Below, piece by piece: positions 47,001-55,273 of a DNA stretch of 58,467 nucleotides. The notes under the pieces are model-generated. The model was not told the DNA's origin and ran no database searches. It saw only the letters and a program-made list of their open reading frames with translations. Source of the stretch: Saccharicrinis sp. (GTDB lineage: Bacteria > Bacteroidota > Bacteroidia > Bacteroidales > Marinilabiliaceae). The translations under genes and the position numbers were made by a program. Position 1 is the first letter of the stretch; each line of letters starts with the position of its first letter. The DNA is taken from assembly GCA_024635555.1 (NCBI GenBank), contig JAGXIO010000134.1, positions 1-58,467 on the forward strand, in the 5' to 3' direction.

Positions 47001-48044
47001 ATTATCCGAAAGGGAACTTGAAATTGGTGTATGCTTAAAATGGTTGAAGTTATTGGCTGCTGGATTGTAATATATCAATCCGCCAGACCAGGTGCCAAAC
47101 CACAATCCGCCGTCTTTATCCTGATAAGCTGAGTAGAATGACTTGTTGGGGATAACCTCATGGTTTTCGCTGTTTATCCTGTGCAGCTCACCATTTTTTT
47201 CGATAAAAAGTCCCGAATACGTGGCAATCCAAAGGTTTTGATTATTGTCTCTCAATATCGACCGTACACTTACATCCTTAATGTTCCATTTTGGTTCCCG
47301 GGTATATTCAAAATGCCGCATCAATTGTCCATCTTCGGAATAGAGCCGTACACCGTGACTTTGATAACCTACGTAAATTTTATCATTTTCGACATGTATG
47401 ACGCGAGGATTGGAACCCGGACCCTCTATCACTTTACGTGCTTTTTTAGCGGAGGGATCAAATTGATAGATAGATCCACTATTGGTGCCAATCCAACCTT
47501 TATTTTCCTTGTCGAAATAAATCAGGTAGGGTACTGTATCAAAAACTTCTGAATCAACGTATGTAACTTCGTGTTCTAAGGTATTCATCTTACCCAATCC
47601 ACGGCTGTCTGCTATCCAAAGATTATCATGCCCATCGACTCCGATGCTGTAAATAGGACGATTAGCAATTTCGTGTCCTCCGAAAGAATAATTAAAATGA
47701 ATAAAGTTTTGCTGCGTGTTATTAAATATGTCCAACCCTGAAGCGCTGGCCACCCATAGTCTGTTGTGCTTGTCGACAAGTAATTGGTTAACAATGTCGT
47801 TGCACAGACTACCTTCGTCGGTGGGATTGTGGTGATACCGAATAAAGCCCGAAGAATTATACCTATATAATCCTTGGTTACTTCCCATCCAGATATTTCC
47901 TTCTTTGTCTTGTGTAATATTATGGATATGCTGAAAATTGAGTCCGCCAGGCGGAGAAACTCGTGTAAAATGAATATCCTCCACTTGAGCCTGAGTACAA
48001 AAAGATATCAAAATATACAAATAGCAGACAATCAGTTTCTTCAT
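44025..48044 (-). CDS. hybrid two-component system regulator (HTCS)
   Basis: The start is the ATG at 48044 (1,339 residues); the open frame goes 9 codons further to a TTG. Order: signal peptide (KKLIVCYLYILISFCTQAQ), two seven-bladed periplasmic propellers (repeats such as IWMGSNQGLYRY, LWVASASGLDIF), a Y_Y_Y domain (about 680-745), one membrane span (about 755-777), HisKA with H828 in SHEMRTP, HATPase (NAFKNVK, GTGIGLS), receiver with D1143 in LSDVMMPE, and an AraC-type HTH (last ~110 residues). HTCS proteins bind an oligosaccharide in the periplasm and switch on the locus. It is convergent to the SusC1 operon. All key residues are intact. Confidence 0.96.
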   Translation of the reverse strand: MKKLIVCYLYILISFCTQAQVEDIHFTRVSPPGGLNFQHIHNITQDKEGNIWMGSNQGLYRYNSSGFIRYHHNPTDEGSLCNDIVNQLLVDKHNRLWVASASGLDIFNNTQQNFIHFNYSFGGHEIANRPIYSIGVDGHDNLWIADSRGLGKMNTLEHEVTYVDSEVFDTVPYLIYFDKENKGWIGTNSGSIYQFDPSAKKARKVIEGPGSNPRVIHVENDKIYVGYQSHGVRLYSEDGQLMRHFEYTREPKWNIKDVSVRSILRDNNQNLWIATYSGLFIEKNGELHRINSENHEVIPNKSFYSAYQDKDGGLWFGTWSGGLIYYNPAANNFNHFKHTPISSSLSDNIISSFVELNDGSMYIGTEVGGLNRYWPSTGNFEVIKLDDTQDVINIKALSMDKNGTVWVGTYRHKLWYKKKGSDVFTQMNEKNHPGFPSQIEHVYAMAPCSKGIWIGTFGNGVFFYDFASDSFTSFDNMNVSEEIQNTRFVRTLYVDSVDCLWVGSNSGVSRFCPGKVAQTWHETFHDPLGNVYYINQMDKNTVWVGAKATGIHRYNFNTNSIVHLGTDSLFLGKDVYGFVADQDNNDWISTNTGLYFYDTPNNILRQFNEIDGIQGNQFNPQAIFKDHKNKLYFGGTNGFTVVDPGNLKTNLRRPKVILNWLSVNNKQKLYPEFNVLKNNYEPLKFGYNKTSFRVNFAADNYLLPGKNRYKYRLVGIYDEWIDNETDNQAVFTSIPSGNYVFEVIAANNDGIWNQTPTALPISIELPWWRTTIAYLLYLVVLAAISRAIFAARRDRLALKKSLLVLKIKQEQEDQLHEAKLKFFTNISHEMRTPLTLISGPLNSVINKEQLSDNAFKKLKLIQQNTNRLLTLMNQVLDFRKLEKGTLKLNLSPINLRKLLEQCFGFFAEEANEKNIQYSLSQDKDIVVEADREKLDKIFINLLSNAFKNVKQGDSIDIKVSIGSAVETLNYLHQVKLGNLPQDEYVQISIIDSGAGFDQRMKSNLFKRFEKGYGNEIGTGIGLSICKDYVLAHHGQITASSTSGEGACFTVVMPLKQNQAISTEQPTLQHDEIMGAESMETTQPLVHKNEVGEPYRILVVEDNDEMRSFLKDILSPYYFVDESPDGAQAINQLHNNDYDLVLSDVMMPEIDGLDLCNKIKSSIELSHIPVVLLTALSSDANEIKGLSTGADDYITKPFSENLLISRLSNLLKQREDLKLAFQKTFLNDNTLQPQRNMENYFLDKVSDIINENVANANFSVESLSSEVGMSRGHLHRKLKQLTNYSPNEYIRVVRLKNAAELLKSGNYNVEEIVFMVGFNSPSYFTKCFKEIYGQTPKQFM

Positions 48045-48470
48045 TTTTTTTAAGGATATTTTACACTTCAAAGTTAAAATAAATTCCTTTCGTACGAAGT
48101 ATAAATTTCTTTAGTTATATAGAGGCTGGTAGGCATGAGGTATTGAAGAATAACACCTTATGTTATTAAAAGGACGAAACGCTTAACCTGTATATTTTTT
48201 CTAGCCCTATTTTATCCCTTACGGGATATGGAACTACAGCGCTCTCTGTTAACACTGTTTGTTAACCACTGTAAATCATACAGAGCCATAATTAATTGCA
48301 ATTATGGATTTAAAATGGATTACTAAAATTGCAAATAATAGCATAATGGTAGCATGGAGCATACAATTTTTACATAAACGTTACAATTATTACAGAAATG
48401 GATACCAATGTTTTAAAAGTTATTCCAGAAATACGTTAACATTAACAAACAAATTTTTAGATATATAAGC
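48045..48470. other. regulatory region between the divergent HTCS and GH2 genes
   Basis: 426 bases without a gene. It holds a TATCCC-TTAC-GGGATA hairpin (48213-48228) and two GTTAAC palindromes 13 bp apart (48248-48253 and 48261-48266), which could be an operator. No exact promoter consensus is seen. Confidence 0.5.
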
Positions 48471-50915
48471 ATGAAGAATTCTGGGTTACTTATTCTGTTG
48501 TTTTTTGCATTAACAATAGTAAACGGACAAAGTATTGAAAAACTTAAAAGCTGGGAATTTCTCCGTAGCGATTTGGGCGGAGTATGGGAAGGTATCCGAT
48601 ATGCAAAAAAAGGTTCGCAGGAGGCGGTGCCCAAATGGCAAAATGTGGAGGTGCCTCATTGTTATAATGCCTTTGATGCAGTAAATCCTTATGTTAATTA
48701 CTATCAGGGACCAGGTTGGTATCGCACCTTTTTAAATTTGGATGTGCCTCTATCCGAAAAAGTATTACTTCATTTTGAGGGCACAGGCCAAAAGGCCGAG
48801 GTTTATGTTTTTAACGAAAAGGTAGGAAGCCATGTTGGTGGTTACGATGAGTGGTGGGTAGATATAACGGACGCACTTAAAAAATATGCCGATAACGAGT
48901 ACTTGCAAGAGCATTACAATGGTAAGATACCGCTTTTGGTTCGCTGCGATAATTCACGCGATCTGGAAATGATACCTTCCGATTTATCCGACTTTAATAT
49001 ATATGGTGGAATGTACCGACCAGTAAATTTGGTGCGCGTTCCCCTTACCTATATTCAGGATATTAAGTTGAGCCCGCTCTTAAACAGCAAGTTTGAAAAG
49101 GGGAGCTTGAATATTGAGGTAGCGATAGCTAATCAGGACAAATCGGAATACAGCCTTAAACTCGAACTCTTGTCGCCTCAAGGTAAGATTGTTCAAACCA
49201 AAGATATAAAGCAAGTTAACGAATCTTCAATTTTTAGTTGGGAGGTATCCAAGCCGGAACTTTGGTCGCCCGCATCGCCACTATTATATACTGTGAATGC
49301 CACCATAAAATCGGAATGGGGGGAGCAAGTGATAAGTGAAAAAATCGGGTTCCGTGATTTTGAGTTTGTTAAAAACGGACCCTTTATGCTTAATGGCCAG
49401 CGCCTTTTAATTCGAGGTACCCACCGACACGAAGACCACGCCGGAACAGCTGCCGCCATAAGCGATGATGATTTGACTAAGGAGATGATTTTGATGAAAG
49501 ATATGGGGGTTAACTTTATTCGTCTGGCACATTACCAGCAATCGGCCAAAGTATTGCAACTATGCGATAGCCTGGGTATATTGGTTTGGGAAGAGATACC
49601 TTGGTGTCGTGGCGGATTGGGTGGTGAGATATATAAACAGCAAGCCCGCCGCATGTTAGAAAATATGATTACCCAACACTATAACCATCCATCGGTAATT
49701 ATTTGGGGTTTGGGTAACGAAAACGACTGGCCCGGCGATTTTACTTATTTCGATCAGGACTCCATTAGGGCGTTTATGACAGAGTTGAACACCATAGCTC
49801 ACAAAATGGACGACAGCCGTAAAACCGGCATCCGGCGATGCGATTTCTGTAAGGATATAGTAGATGTGTATTCGCCCTCCATATGGGCCGGTTGGTATAG
49901 AGGCAAGTTTACGGAGTACAAAGCTACTTCCGAAAAATGGATTGAGGATGTGGATCACTTCTTTCATATGGAGTGGGGCGCCAGCCATCATACCCTGCGC
50001 CACTCCGAAGACCCCGAAAAAGGACTGGAAGGTATTGCCACTGGAAAAGGCACGGATGAACGTGCTGCGGAAGCCACTTTTTTTGGCGGCGATGCAAGGG
50101 TGTCGAAAGATGGTGATTGGACTGTGACCTATGCCTGCAACCTAATTGATTGGCATTTGAAAGAACAGGAAACAATGCCCAATTTAACCGGAGCTGCTTA
50201 TTGGCCGTTTAAGGATTTTAGCACGCCCGTGCGGCCTGAAAATCCGATTCCTTATATGAATCAAAAAGGTGTGGTTGAACGTGATCTAACTCCTAAAGAA
50301 AGTTACTACGTATTTCAATCCTACTGGACTGAAAAACCCATGGCACATATTTACGGGAGCACATGGCCGGTGAGATGGGGCAAAGAAGGAGAGGCGAAGC
50401 TAGTGAAAGTGTATTCCAATTGTGATAAAGCAGAGCTCTTCCTCAACGAACGTAGTTTAGGCATAAAAAAGCGTGATTCGCAAAATTATCCCGCCGCCGG
50501 TTTGCATTGGAACGTAGTTTTTGAACCCGGTAAAAATCAATTAAAAGTAGTGGCTCAAAAAGGTAAGACCACCGTAAATAATTCCATTGCTGTGGATTAC
50601 GAAACACGCCAATGGGGAAAGCCCAAAGAGCTGGATTATACATTAAAAGTTGTAGAACCAGGGATTACCGAAGTAGAAGTTGTGCTAAAAGATAGCAATG
50701 GGGTAATTTGCCTCGACAATAAAAGCTGGGTAGAATTTGAATATGTGGGTGATGGAAAAATGCTTGCCGACCTAGGTACTTTAAAAGGATCCAGAAAGGT
50801 ACAGATGGCCAACGGACGTGCTTTTATGCGCATAGCACATCACGACGGTAAAGGGGTGCTCCGGGTTATAACGGAAGAGTTGACACCACAATTAATATGG
50901 ATTAACAATAAATAA
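48471..50915 (+). CDS. glycoside hydrolase family 2
   Basis: 814 residues with a signal peptide (LLILLFFALTIVNGQ). N-terminal sugar-binding sandwich (PGWYRTFL, HVGGYDEWWVDITDAL), an immunoglobulin-like middle, and a TIM barrel. The acid/base is E417 in WGLGNEND and the nucleophile E501 in FHMEWGASHH. The C-terminal ~180 residues form extra beta domains. GH2 includes beta-galactosidases, beta-glucuronidases and beta-mannosidases; the sequence alone does not separate these. In a locus with a GH88 enzyme, action on galactose or on uronic acid linkages is plausible. It is followed after 25 bases by the GH88 gene. Confidence 0.93.
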   Translation: MKNSGLLILLFFALTIVNGQSIEKLKSWEFLRSDLGGVWEGIRYAKKGSQEAVPKWQNVEVPHCYNAFDAVNPYVNYYQGPGWYRTFLNLDVPLSEKVLLHFEGTGQKAEVYVFNEKVGSHVGGYDEWWVDITDALKKYADNEYLQEHYNGKIPLLVRCDNSRDLEMIPSDLSDFNIYGGMYRPVNLVRVPLTYIQDIKLSPLLNSKFEKGSLNIEVAIANQDKSEYSLKLELLSPQGKIVQTKDIKQVNESSIFSWEVSKPELWSPASPLLYTVNATIKSEWGEQVISEKIGFRDFEFVKNGPFMLNGQRLLIRGTHRHEDHAGTAAAISDDDLTKEMILMKDMGVNFIRLAHYQQSAKVLQLCDSLGILVWEEIPWCRGGLGGEIYKQQARRMLENMITQHYNHPSVIIWGLGNENDWPGDFTYFDQDSIRAFMTELNTIAHKMDDSRKTGIRRCDFCKDIVDVYSPSIWAGWYRGKFTEYKATSEKWIEDVDHFFHMEWGASHHTLRHSEDPEKGLEGIATGKGTDERAAEATFFGGDARVSKDGDWTVTYACNLIDWHLKEQETMPNLTGAAYWPFKDFSTPVRPENPIPYMNQKGVVERDLTPKESYYVFQSYWTEKPMAHIYGSTWPVRWGKEGEAKLVKVYSNCDKAELFLNERSLGIKKRDSQNYPAAGLHWNVVFEPGKNQLKVVAQKGKTTVNNSIAVDYETRQWGKPKELDYTLKVVEPGITEVEVVLKDSNGVICLDNKSWVEFEYVGDGKMLADLGTLKGSRKVQMANGRAFMRIAHHDGKGVLRVITEELTPQLIWINNK

Positions 50916-50931
50916 TTGGATTAACAATAAA
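50898..50931 (+). repeat. 15-bp direct repeat at the GH2 stop
   Basis: TGGATTAACAATAAA occurs at 50898-50912, over the GH2 end and its stop, and again at 50917-50931. Confidence 0.85.
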
Positions 50932-50940
50932 AAAAAGGAT

Positions 50941-52128
50941 ATGAATAAGATATTACTACCGTTGGCGGTAATGGTTATGTTGGTGGCTTGTACGCAAAAG
51001 CAGACTGACAGCCCACGTAAAGATTTGCTTGTACACACAGAAAAGCAATTAACTTTTGCCTTAGAAAGTTTGACTGCTCCAATGAGCGCTAACAGCAAAC
51101 TTGTGGCGCCTCGTACGGTTGAGGATAGTGCTATTGTTTTAGTGCCATCACGTGATTGGACCAGCGGTTTCTTTGCCGGCGAACTTTGGATGATGTACCA
51201 ACTTACCAAAGATACAGTATGGAAACAAAAAGCCATACAATTTACCGAGCTACTTGAGCAAGAAAAGAACAACGGAAAAACGCACGACATGGGCTTTAAA
51301 ATGTTTTGCAGCTATGGTAGGGGTTATGAAATGACCAAAAACCCACATTATAGGGAGGTACTGTTGCAATCGGCACGTACCTTGATAACCCGTTACAACC
51401 CTCAGGTAGGCTGCATCCGCTCCTGGAACCATAATACGGACAAATGGGATTTTCCGGTGATTATAGACAATATGATGAATCTGGAATTGCTGTTTTGGGC
51501 TTCGCGTGAAACTTGTGATTCTACCTTTAGAGATATTGCCGTGAGCCATGCTCTTAAAACGATGGAAAATCATTTTAGGCCAGATATGAGTTCGTACCAT
51601 GTAGTGGATTACGATCCCGAAACCGGCGAGGTGGAGGGTCGTACCACTCATCAGGGTTACGCCCCGGAATCGGCATGGTCGCGTGGACAGGCTTGGGCTT
51701 TGTACGGTTATACCATGGTTTACCGCGAAACCAACGACGTGAGGTTTCTGCAACAGGCCGAGAAAATAGCCCGTTACATCATCGATCATCCCCGCTTGCC
51801 TGCCGACAAAGTGGCGTATTGGGATTTTGATGCACCCGAAATACCCAACGAACCCCGGGATGCCTCAGCTGCTGCTATCATGGCTTCGGCTCTTTACGAA
51901 CTGGCGGAATACACCAACAGTAGAGAAGTGTATCTTAAAACCGCCAACGATATGTTTGAGTCCTTGGCTTCCGCAGCATATTTGGCAGCACCCACCACGA
52001 ACTTTGGGTTTCTGTTAAAGCATTCAACAGGCTCCAAAGCACATGAATCTGAGGTTGATGTGCCCTTAGTATATGCTGACTATTACTTTTTGGAATCGTT
52101 AATCAGAAAATATAATGCTTGCTTTTAA
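50941..52128 (+). CDS. glycoside hydrolase family 88, unsaturated uronyl hydrolase lipoprotein
   Basis: 395 residues with lipobox LVAC (Cys17). The alpha/alpha toroid has RDWTSGFFAGELW, the catalytic aspartate D176 in VIIDNMMNLELLFWA, and the family hallmark SAWSRGQAWALYGYTMV. GH88 enzymes hydrate and remove the 4,5-unsaturated uronic acid that lyases leave at the end of oligosaccharides. Its presence therefore implies a lyase upstream in the pathway; the beta-helix protein (40899) and the alginate-lyase-fold protein (57013) are candidates. A GH105 assignment is less likely given the SWSRGQAW context. SusC2 follows closely. Confidence 0.93.
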   Translation: MNKILLPLAVMVMLVACTQKQTDSPRKDLLVHTEKQLTFALESLTAPMSANSKLVAPRTVEDSAIVLVPSRDWTSGFFAGELWMMYQLTKDTVWKQKAIQFTELLEQEKNNGKTHDMGFKMFCSYGRGYEMTKNPHYREVLLQSARTLITRYNPQVGCIRSWNHNTDKWDFPVIIDNMMNLELLFWASRETCDSTFRDIAVSHALKTMENHFRPDMSSYHVVDYDPETGEVEGRTTHQGYAPESAWSRGQAWALYGYTMVYRETNDVRFLQQAEKIARYIIDHPRLPADKVAYWDFDAPEIPNEPRDASAAAIMASALYELAEYTNSREVYLKTANDMFESLASAAYLAAPTTNFGFLLKHSTGSKAHESEVDVPLVYADYYFLESLIRKYNACF

Positions 52129-52151
52129 TTATTAATTTAAAAATCTATTTC

Positions 52152-55100
52152 ATGAAAAAACTATCAAGATTATTAACCACAGGCTTGTCACTGCTTGTTT
52201 TTGGTGCCTTCGCCATGCAGGCGCAGGAAACCATATCAGGTAGCGTAACCGACAGCCAAAGAGAAGCCGTACCTGGGGCCACAGTCGTGTTTAAAGGCAC
52301 CACCGTGGGCACCATTACCGACATTGACGGTAACTATACGTTACGAAACACAACCGACTCAGAAACACTGGTGTTTTCGTTTATTGGGCTGAAAACTCAG
52401 GAAATAAACCTTGCCGGGCGTACAACCATCAACGTTGTTATGGAGCCCTCTACAATTGGCCTGGACGAAGTGATTGCCGTGGGATACGGTACCTCGCGCA
52501 AGGCTGACCTTACCGGTTCGGTTACTACGGTATCCACCGAGGGTTTTGATAAAGTGCCGGCTACCAATCCATTGCAAGCCATACAAGGTAGAGCGGCTGG
52601 TATTAACATTACCTCAGGTTCGGGCTTACCGGGCGAATCAGCTGAGGTTTTAATAAGAGGAAAGCAATCTATCAATGGAACCAATGCCCCTGTATTTGTG
52701 GTAGATGGAGTTATTACAAATAATATCGACAACTTGAACCCTAATAACATTGAGTCCATATCGGTATTAAAAGATGCATCCGCCGCTGCGATTTATGGCG
52801 CCCGTGCCGCCAATGGGGTAGTTTTAGTAACCACAAAACGTGGGTCGGTAGGTGCAGATCCGCGCGTTACCTTCAATACTTATTTCGGCGTTCAAACCGA
52901 AAGCAATTTAAAAACCGAATTCCTTAATTCCGATGAGTTTTTGGAGTTGTGGACAGAGTCGCACGAAAATGCTGGTTTGGATATTAAATGGGGAGCATCA
53001 TTGCCTCTTTACGATGGCGTAGATACAAACTGGAAAGATTTGATGATACAAACTGGTGTGATTCAAAATTATGATCTCTCAGTATCGGGAGGCTCGGAAA
53101 AATCAAATTATTTTATCTCAGCCAGTCATCTGGATCAAAAAGGGATGATTATTGAAACGGCATATTCAAAAAGTACTTTTACGCTTAATACCGACCATGA
53201 AATCAACAATTGGTTTAAATTTGGTAATTCTCTTAATCTCTACACCTATACCAAAAAAGGGGATAAGAAACCTTATAACTATGCTTTAATAAAAACCCCT
53301 ATAACTAGAGCTTACGAAGACGATGGTGATTATGGTATTATACGCGACGACCGTTTAGAGCACAAGCACCAAAATACGGTTTGGATGGCTAAAGAAACGG
53401 AGCATAAAACGGTAGGGAAAGGGATGCAAGGAAATATCTTTTTTACAGTAAACCTCCTTAAAGGATTAGAATTTACAACACGTGGTAGTTTAGATTATAC
53501 CAATGCGTATAAAACTGATTTTGAGCCTGGTGTTTCTCCACACTATGGATGGGAAGGCTCTACCATTAACTCCGTCGAAAAAGAATCCAAGGAAACGGTG
53601 CATTGGATTAGTGATTTCTTGTTGAACTATGAAAAAACTATCAATGCGGATCATTCTGTTAAAGGTTTGTTGGGATATTCATGGGAAGATAGTAGTACTG
53701 AGCATTTAATGGGAAGCAGGACGGGTACTCCAAGTAACGATTTGCGTTACCTCGCAGCTGGTGATCCGAGAGATCAAATAAATGACAATGGATTTAAGGA
53801 CTGGTCGTTTGTCTCAATTTTTGGTAGGGCTAACTACAGCTATAAAAGCAAGTATTTGGCATCTGCTTCGGTTCGTCGCGATGGCACTTCACGCTTACCC
53901 AAAGCAACCAGATTTGGTGTTTTTCCTTCGGCATCCGTAGCGTGGCGTTTAAGCGAGGAGTCATTTATGAGCAATGCTAGTTTTATTGACGACCTAAAGC
54001 TTAGAGCTAGCGTTGGAGTTGTTGGAAACGTTTTGAGCCTAGATGAATATGCTACAAGTGCTTCGTTAACAGGAAGGCGTGCAGTTCTTTCTCAAGCTAG
54101 TGCACTTGGATATACCCTTACTGATGCTACAAACGAAAATTTGGTTTGGGAAGAAACCAAAAAGACAAATATTGGGGCTGATATAACCGCTTTCAACTCC
54201 AAGGTTTATGCAAACTTTGATTATTTTATTGAGAATACCTATGATCTTTTATTTGAAGCTCCCATTGCTAATTCCAATGGATTGTCAGTAAGCCCTTTTA
54301 TCAATGCTGGACAGGTTCGGAACAATGGTTTTGAATTATTGCTTGGATACCGTACCCAAAAAGGTGATTGGTCGTACGATGCCAGTATTAACCTTTCGCA
54401 CGTTAAAAACGAAATGGTTGATTTGGAAGGGCGAGATTTGAGTACGGATGGATTGGTGGAAGGTTATCCAGTTAATTCGTTTTACGGATATAAATCCAAT
54501 GGTATTATTTATGATGCAGCAGATTTAGAAATTTATAAAACAGGATCATTTACGAAGAAAAAGGTAGGCGATATTGCACTACTAGATATAGATGGTTATG
54601 ATGCGCTTGGCAAACTTACTGGTACGCCCGATGGCAAAGTTGATGCAGCCGACCGTACAATAATTGGTAATCCATATCCCGATTTTACCTACGGTGCGTT
54701 TGGTACCATTGGCTATAAAAATTGGAGCTTTCAATTGCAACTTCAGGGAGCCCAGGGTTTTGATATGTATTACGGAAATGACGATGCTTACGATTTGATC
54801 TTCCTTATGTCTTCGTGGGCACGAAATGAAGATGCAAGAGTACTTAATAGATATCATCCTACTAAAAACCCCAATGGAACTTGGCCTAGACTTTCGAAGG
54901 ACGAAAGTGGAAAGAACTTAACAAAGTCTGATTTTTGGTTGGCTGATGTTTCTTATCTTAAGATAAACAATGTGAACTTAAATTATAATCTGCCAAAGAA
55001 CCTATTAAGCAAAGTTGGCATGTATAGTTTGGGTTTATATGTAAGCGTTCAGAATGTATATACTTTTACTGGTTATGATGGTCCAGAAGTGGATACTTCT

Positions 55101-55166
55101 GCCGATCCTTTAACTGGTATACCTCAGCCACGTACATATACCATTGGTTTAAAAGCTTCATTTTAA
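52152..55166 (+). CDS. SusC/RagA family TonB-linked outer-membrane transporter (second pair)
   Basis: 1,004 residues from the ATG at 52152, where the signal peptide begins (KKLSRLLTTGLSLLVFGAFA); an upstream in-frame start at 52119 would overlap the GH88 gene. It has the carboxypeptidase-D-like domain (ISGSVTDSQREAVPGATVVF), the plug (AVGYGTSRKADLTGSVTTV, PVFVVDGVITNN, SISVLKDASAAAIYGARAANG) and a barrel ending in a terminal F (IGLKASF). It differs widely from SusC1, so it probably takes up another fragment of the same glycan. It is in one transcript with GH2 and GH88, judging by the short gaps. Confidence 0.96.
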   Translation: MKKLSRLLTTGLSLLVFGAFAMQAQETISGSVTDSQREAVPGATVVFKGTTVGTITDIDGNYTLRNTTDSETLVFSFIGLKTQEINLAGRTTINVVMEPSTIGLDEVIAVGYGTSRKADLTGSVTTVSTEGFDKVPATNPLQAIQGRAAGINITSGSGLPGESAEVLIRGKQSINGTNAPVFVVDGVITNNIDNLNPNNIESISVLKDASAAAIYGARAANGVVLVTTKRGSVGADPRVTFNTYFGVQTESNLKTEFLNSDEFLELWTESHENAGLDIKWGASLPLYDGVDTNWKDLMIQTGVIQNYDLSVSGGSEKSNYFISASHLDQKGMIIETAYSKSTFTLNTDHEINNWFKFGNSLNLYTYTKKGDKKPYNYALIKTPITRAYEDDGDYGIIRDDRLEHKHQNTVWMAKETEHKTVGKGMQGNIFFTVNLLKGLEFTTRGSLDYTNAYKTDFEPGVSPHYGWEGSTINSVEKESKETVHWISDFLLNYEKTINADHSVKGLLGYSWEDSSTEHLMGSRTGTPSNDLRYLAAGDPRDQINDNGFKDWSFVSIFGRANYSYKSKYLASASVRRDGTSRLPKATRFGVFPSASVAWRLSEESFMSNASFIDDLKLRASVGVVGNVLSLDEYATSASLTGRRAVLSQASALGYTLTDATNENLVWEETKKTNIGADITAFNSKVYANFDYFIENTYDLLFEAPIANSNGLSVSPFINAGQVRNNGFELLLGYRTQKGDWSYDASINLSHVKNEMVDLEGRDLSTDGLVEGYPVNSFYGYKSNGIIYDAADLEIYKTGSFTKKKVGDIALLDIDGYDALGKLTGTPDGKVDAADRTIIGNPYPDFTYGAFGTIGYKNWSFQLQLQGAQGFDMYYGNDDAYDLIFLMSSWARNEDARVLNRYHPTKNPNGTWPRLSKDESGKNLTKSDFWLADVSYLKINNVNLNYNLPKNLLSKVGMYSLGLYVSVQNVYTFTGYDGPEVDTSADPLTGIPQPRTYTIGLKASF

Positions 55167-55184
55167 ATAATAAATTAAATTACT

Positions 55185-55253
55185 ATGAAACGAGCCATGA
55201 GAGTGTCCTCACACAATGTGGGAATGATTGTAATGGCGAGTTCCATGTGGTAA
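55185..55253 (+). other. 22-codon ORF and hairpin in the susC2-susD2 gap
   Basis: An ATG-started ORF, MKRAMRVSSHNVGMIVMASSMW, lies wholly in the 107-base gap. It overlaps a hairpin, TCC-T-CACA with TGTGGGA (about 55206-55223). It could be a chance ORF or a small leader that adjusts susD2 translation. No homology is recognised. Confidence 0.3.
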
Positions 55254-55273
55254 AAAAAATAAATTATAAACAC

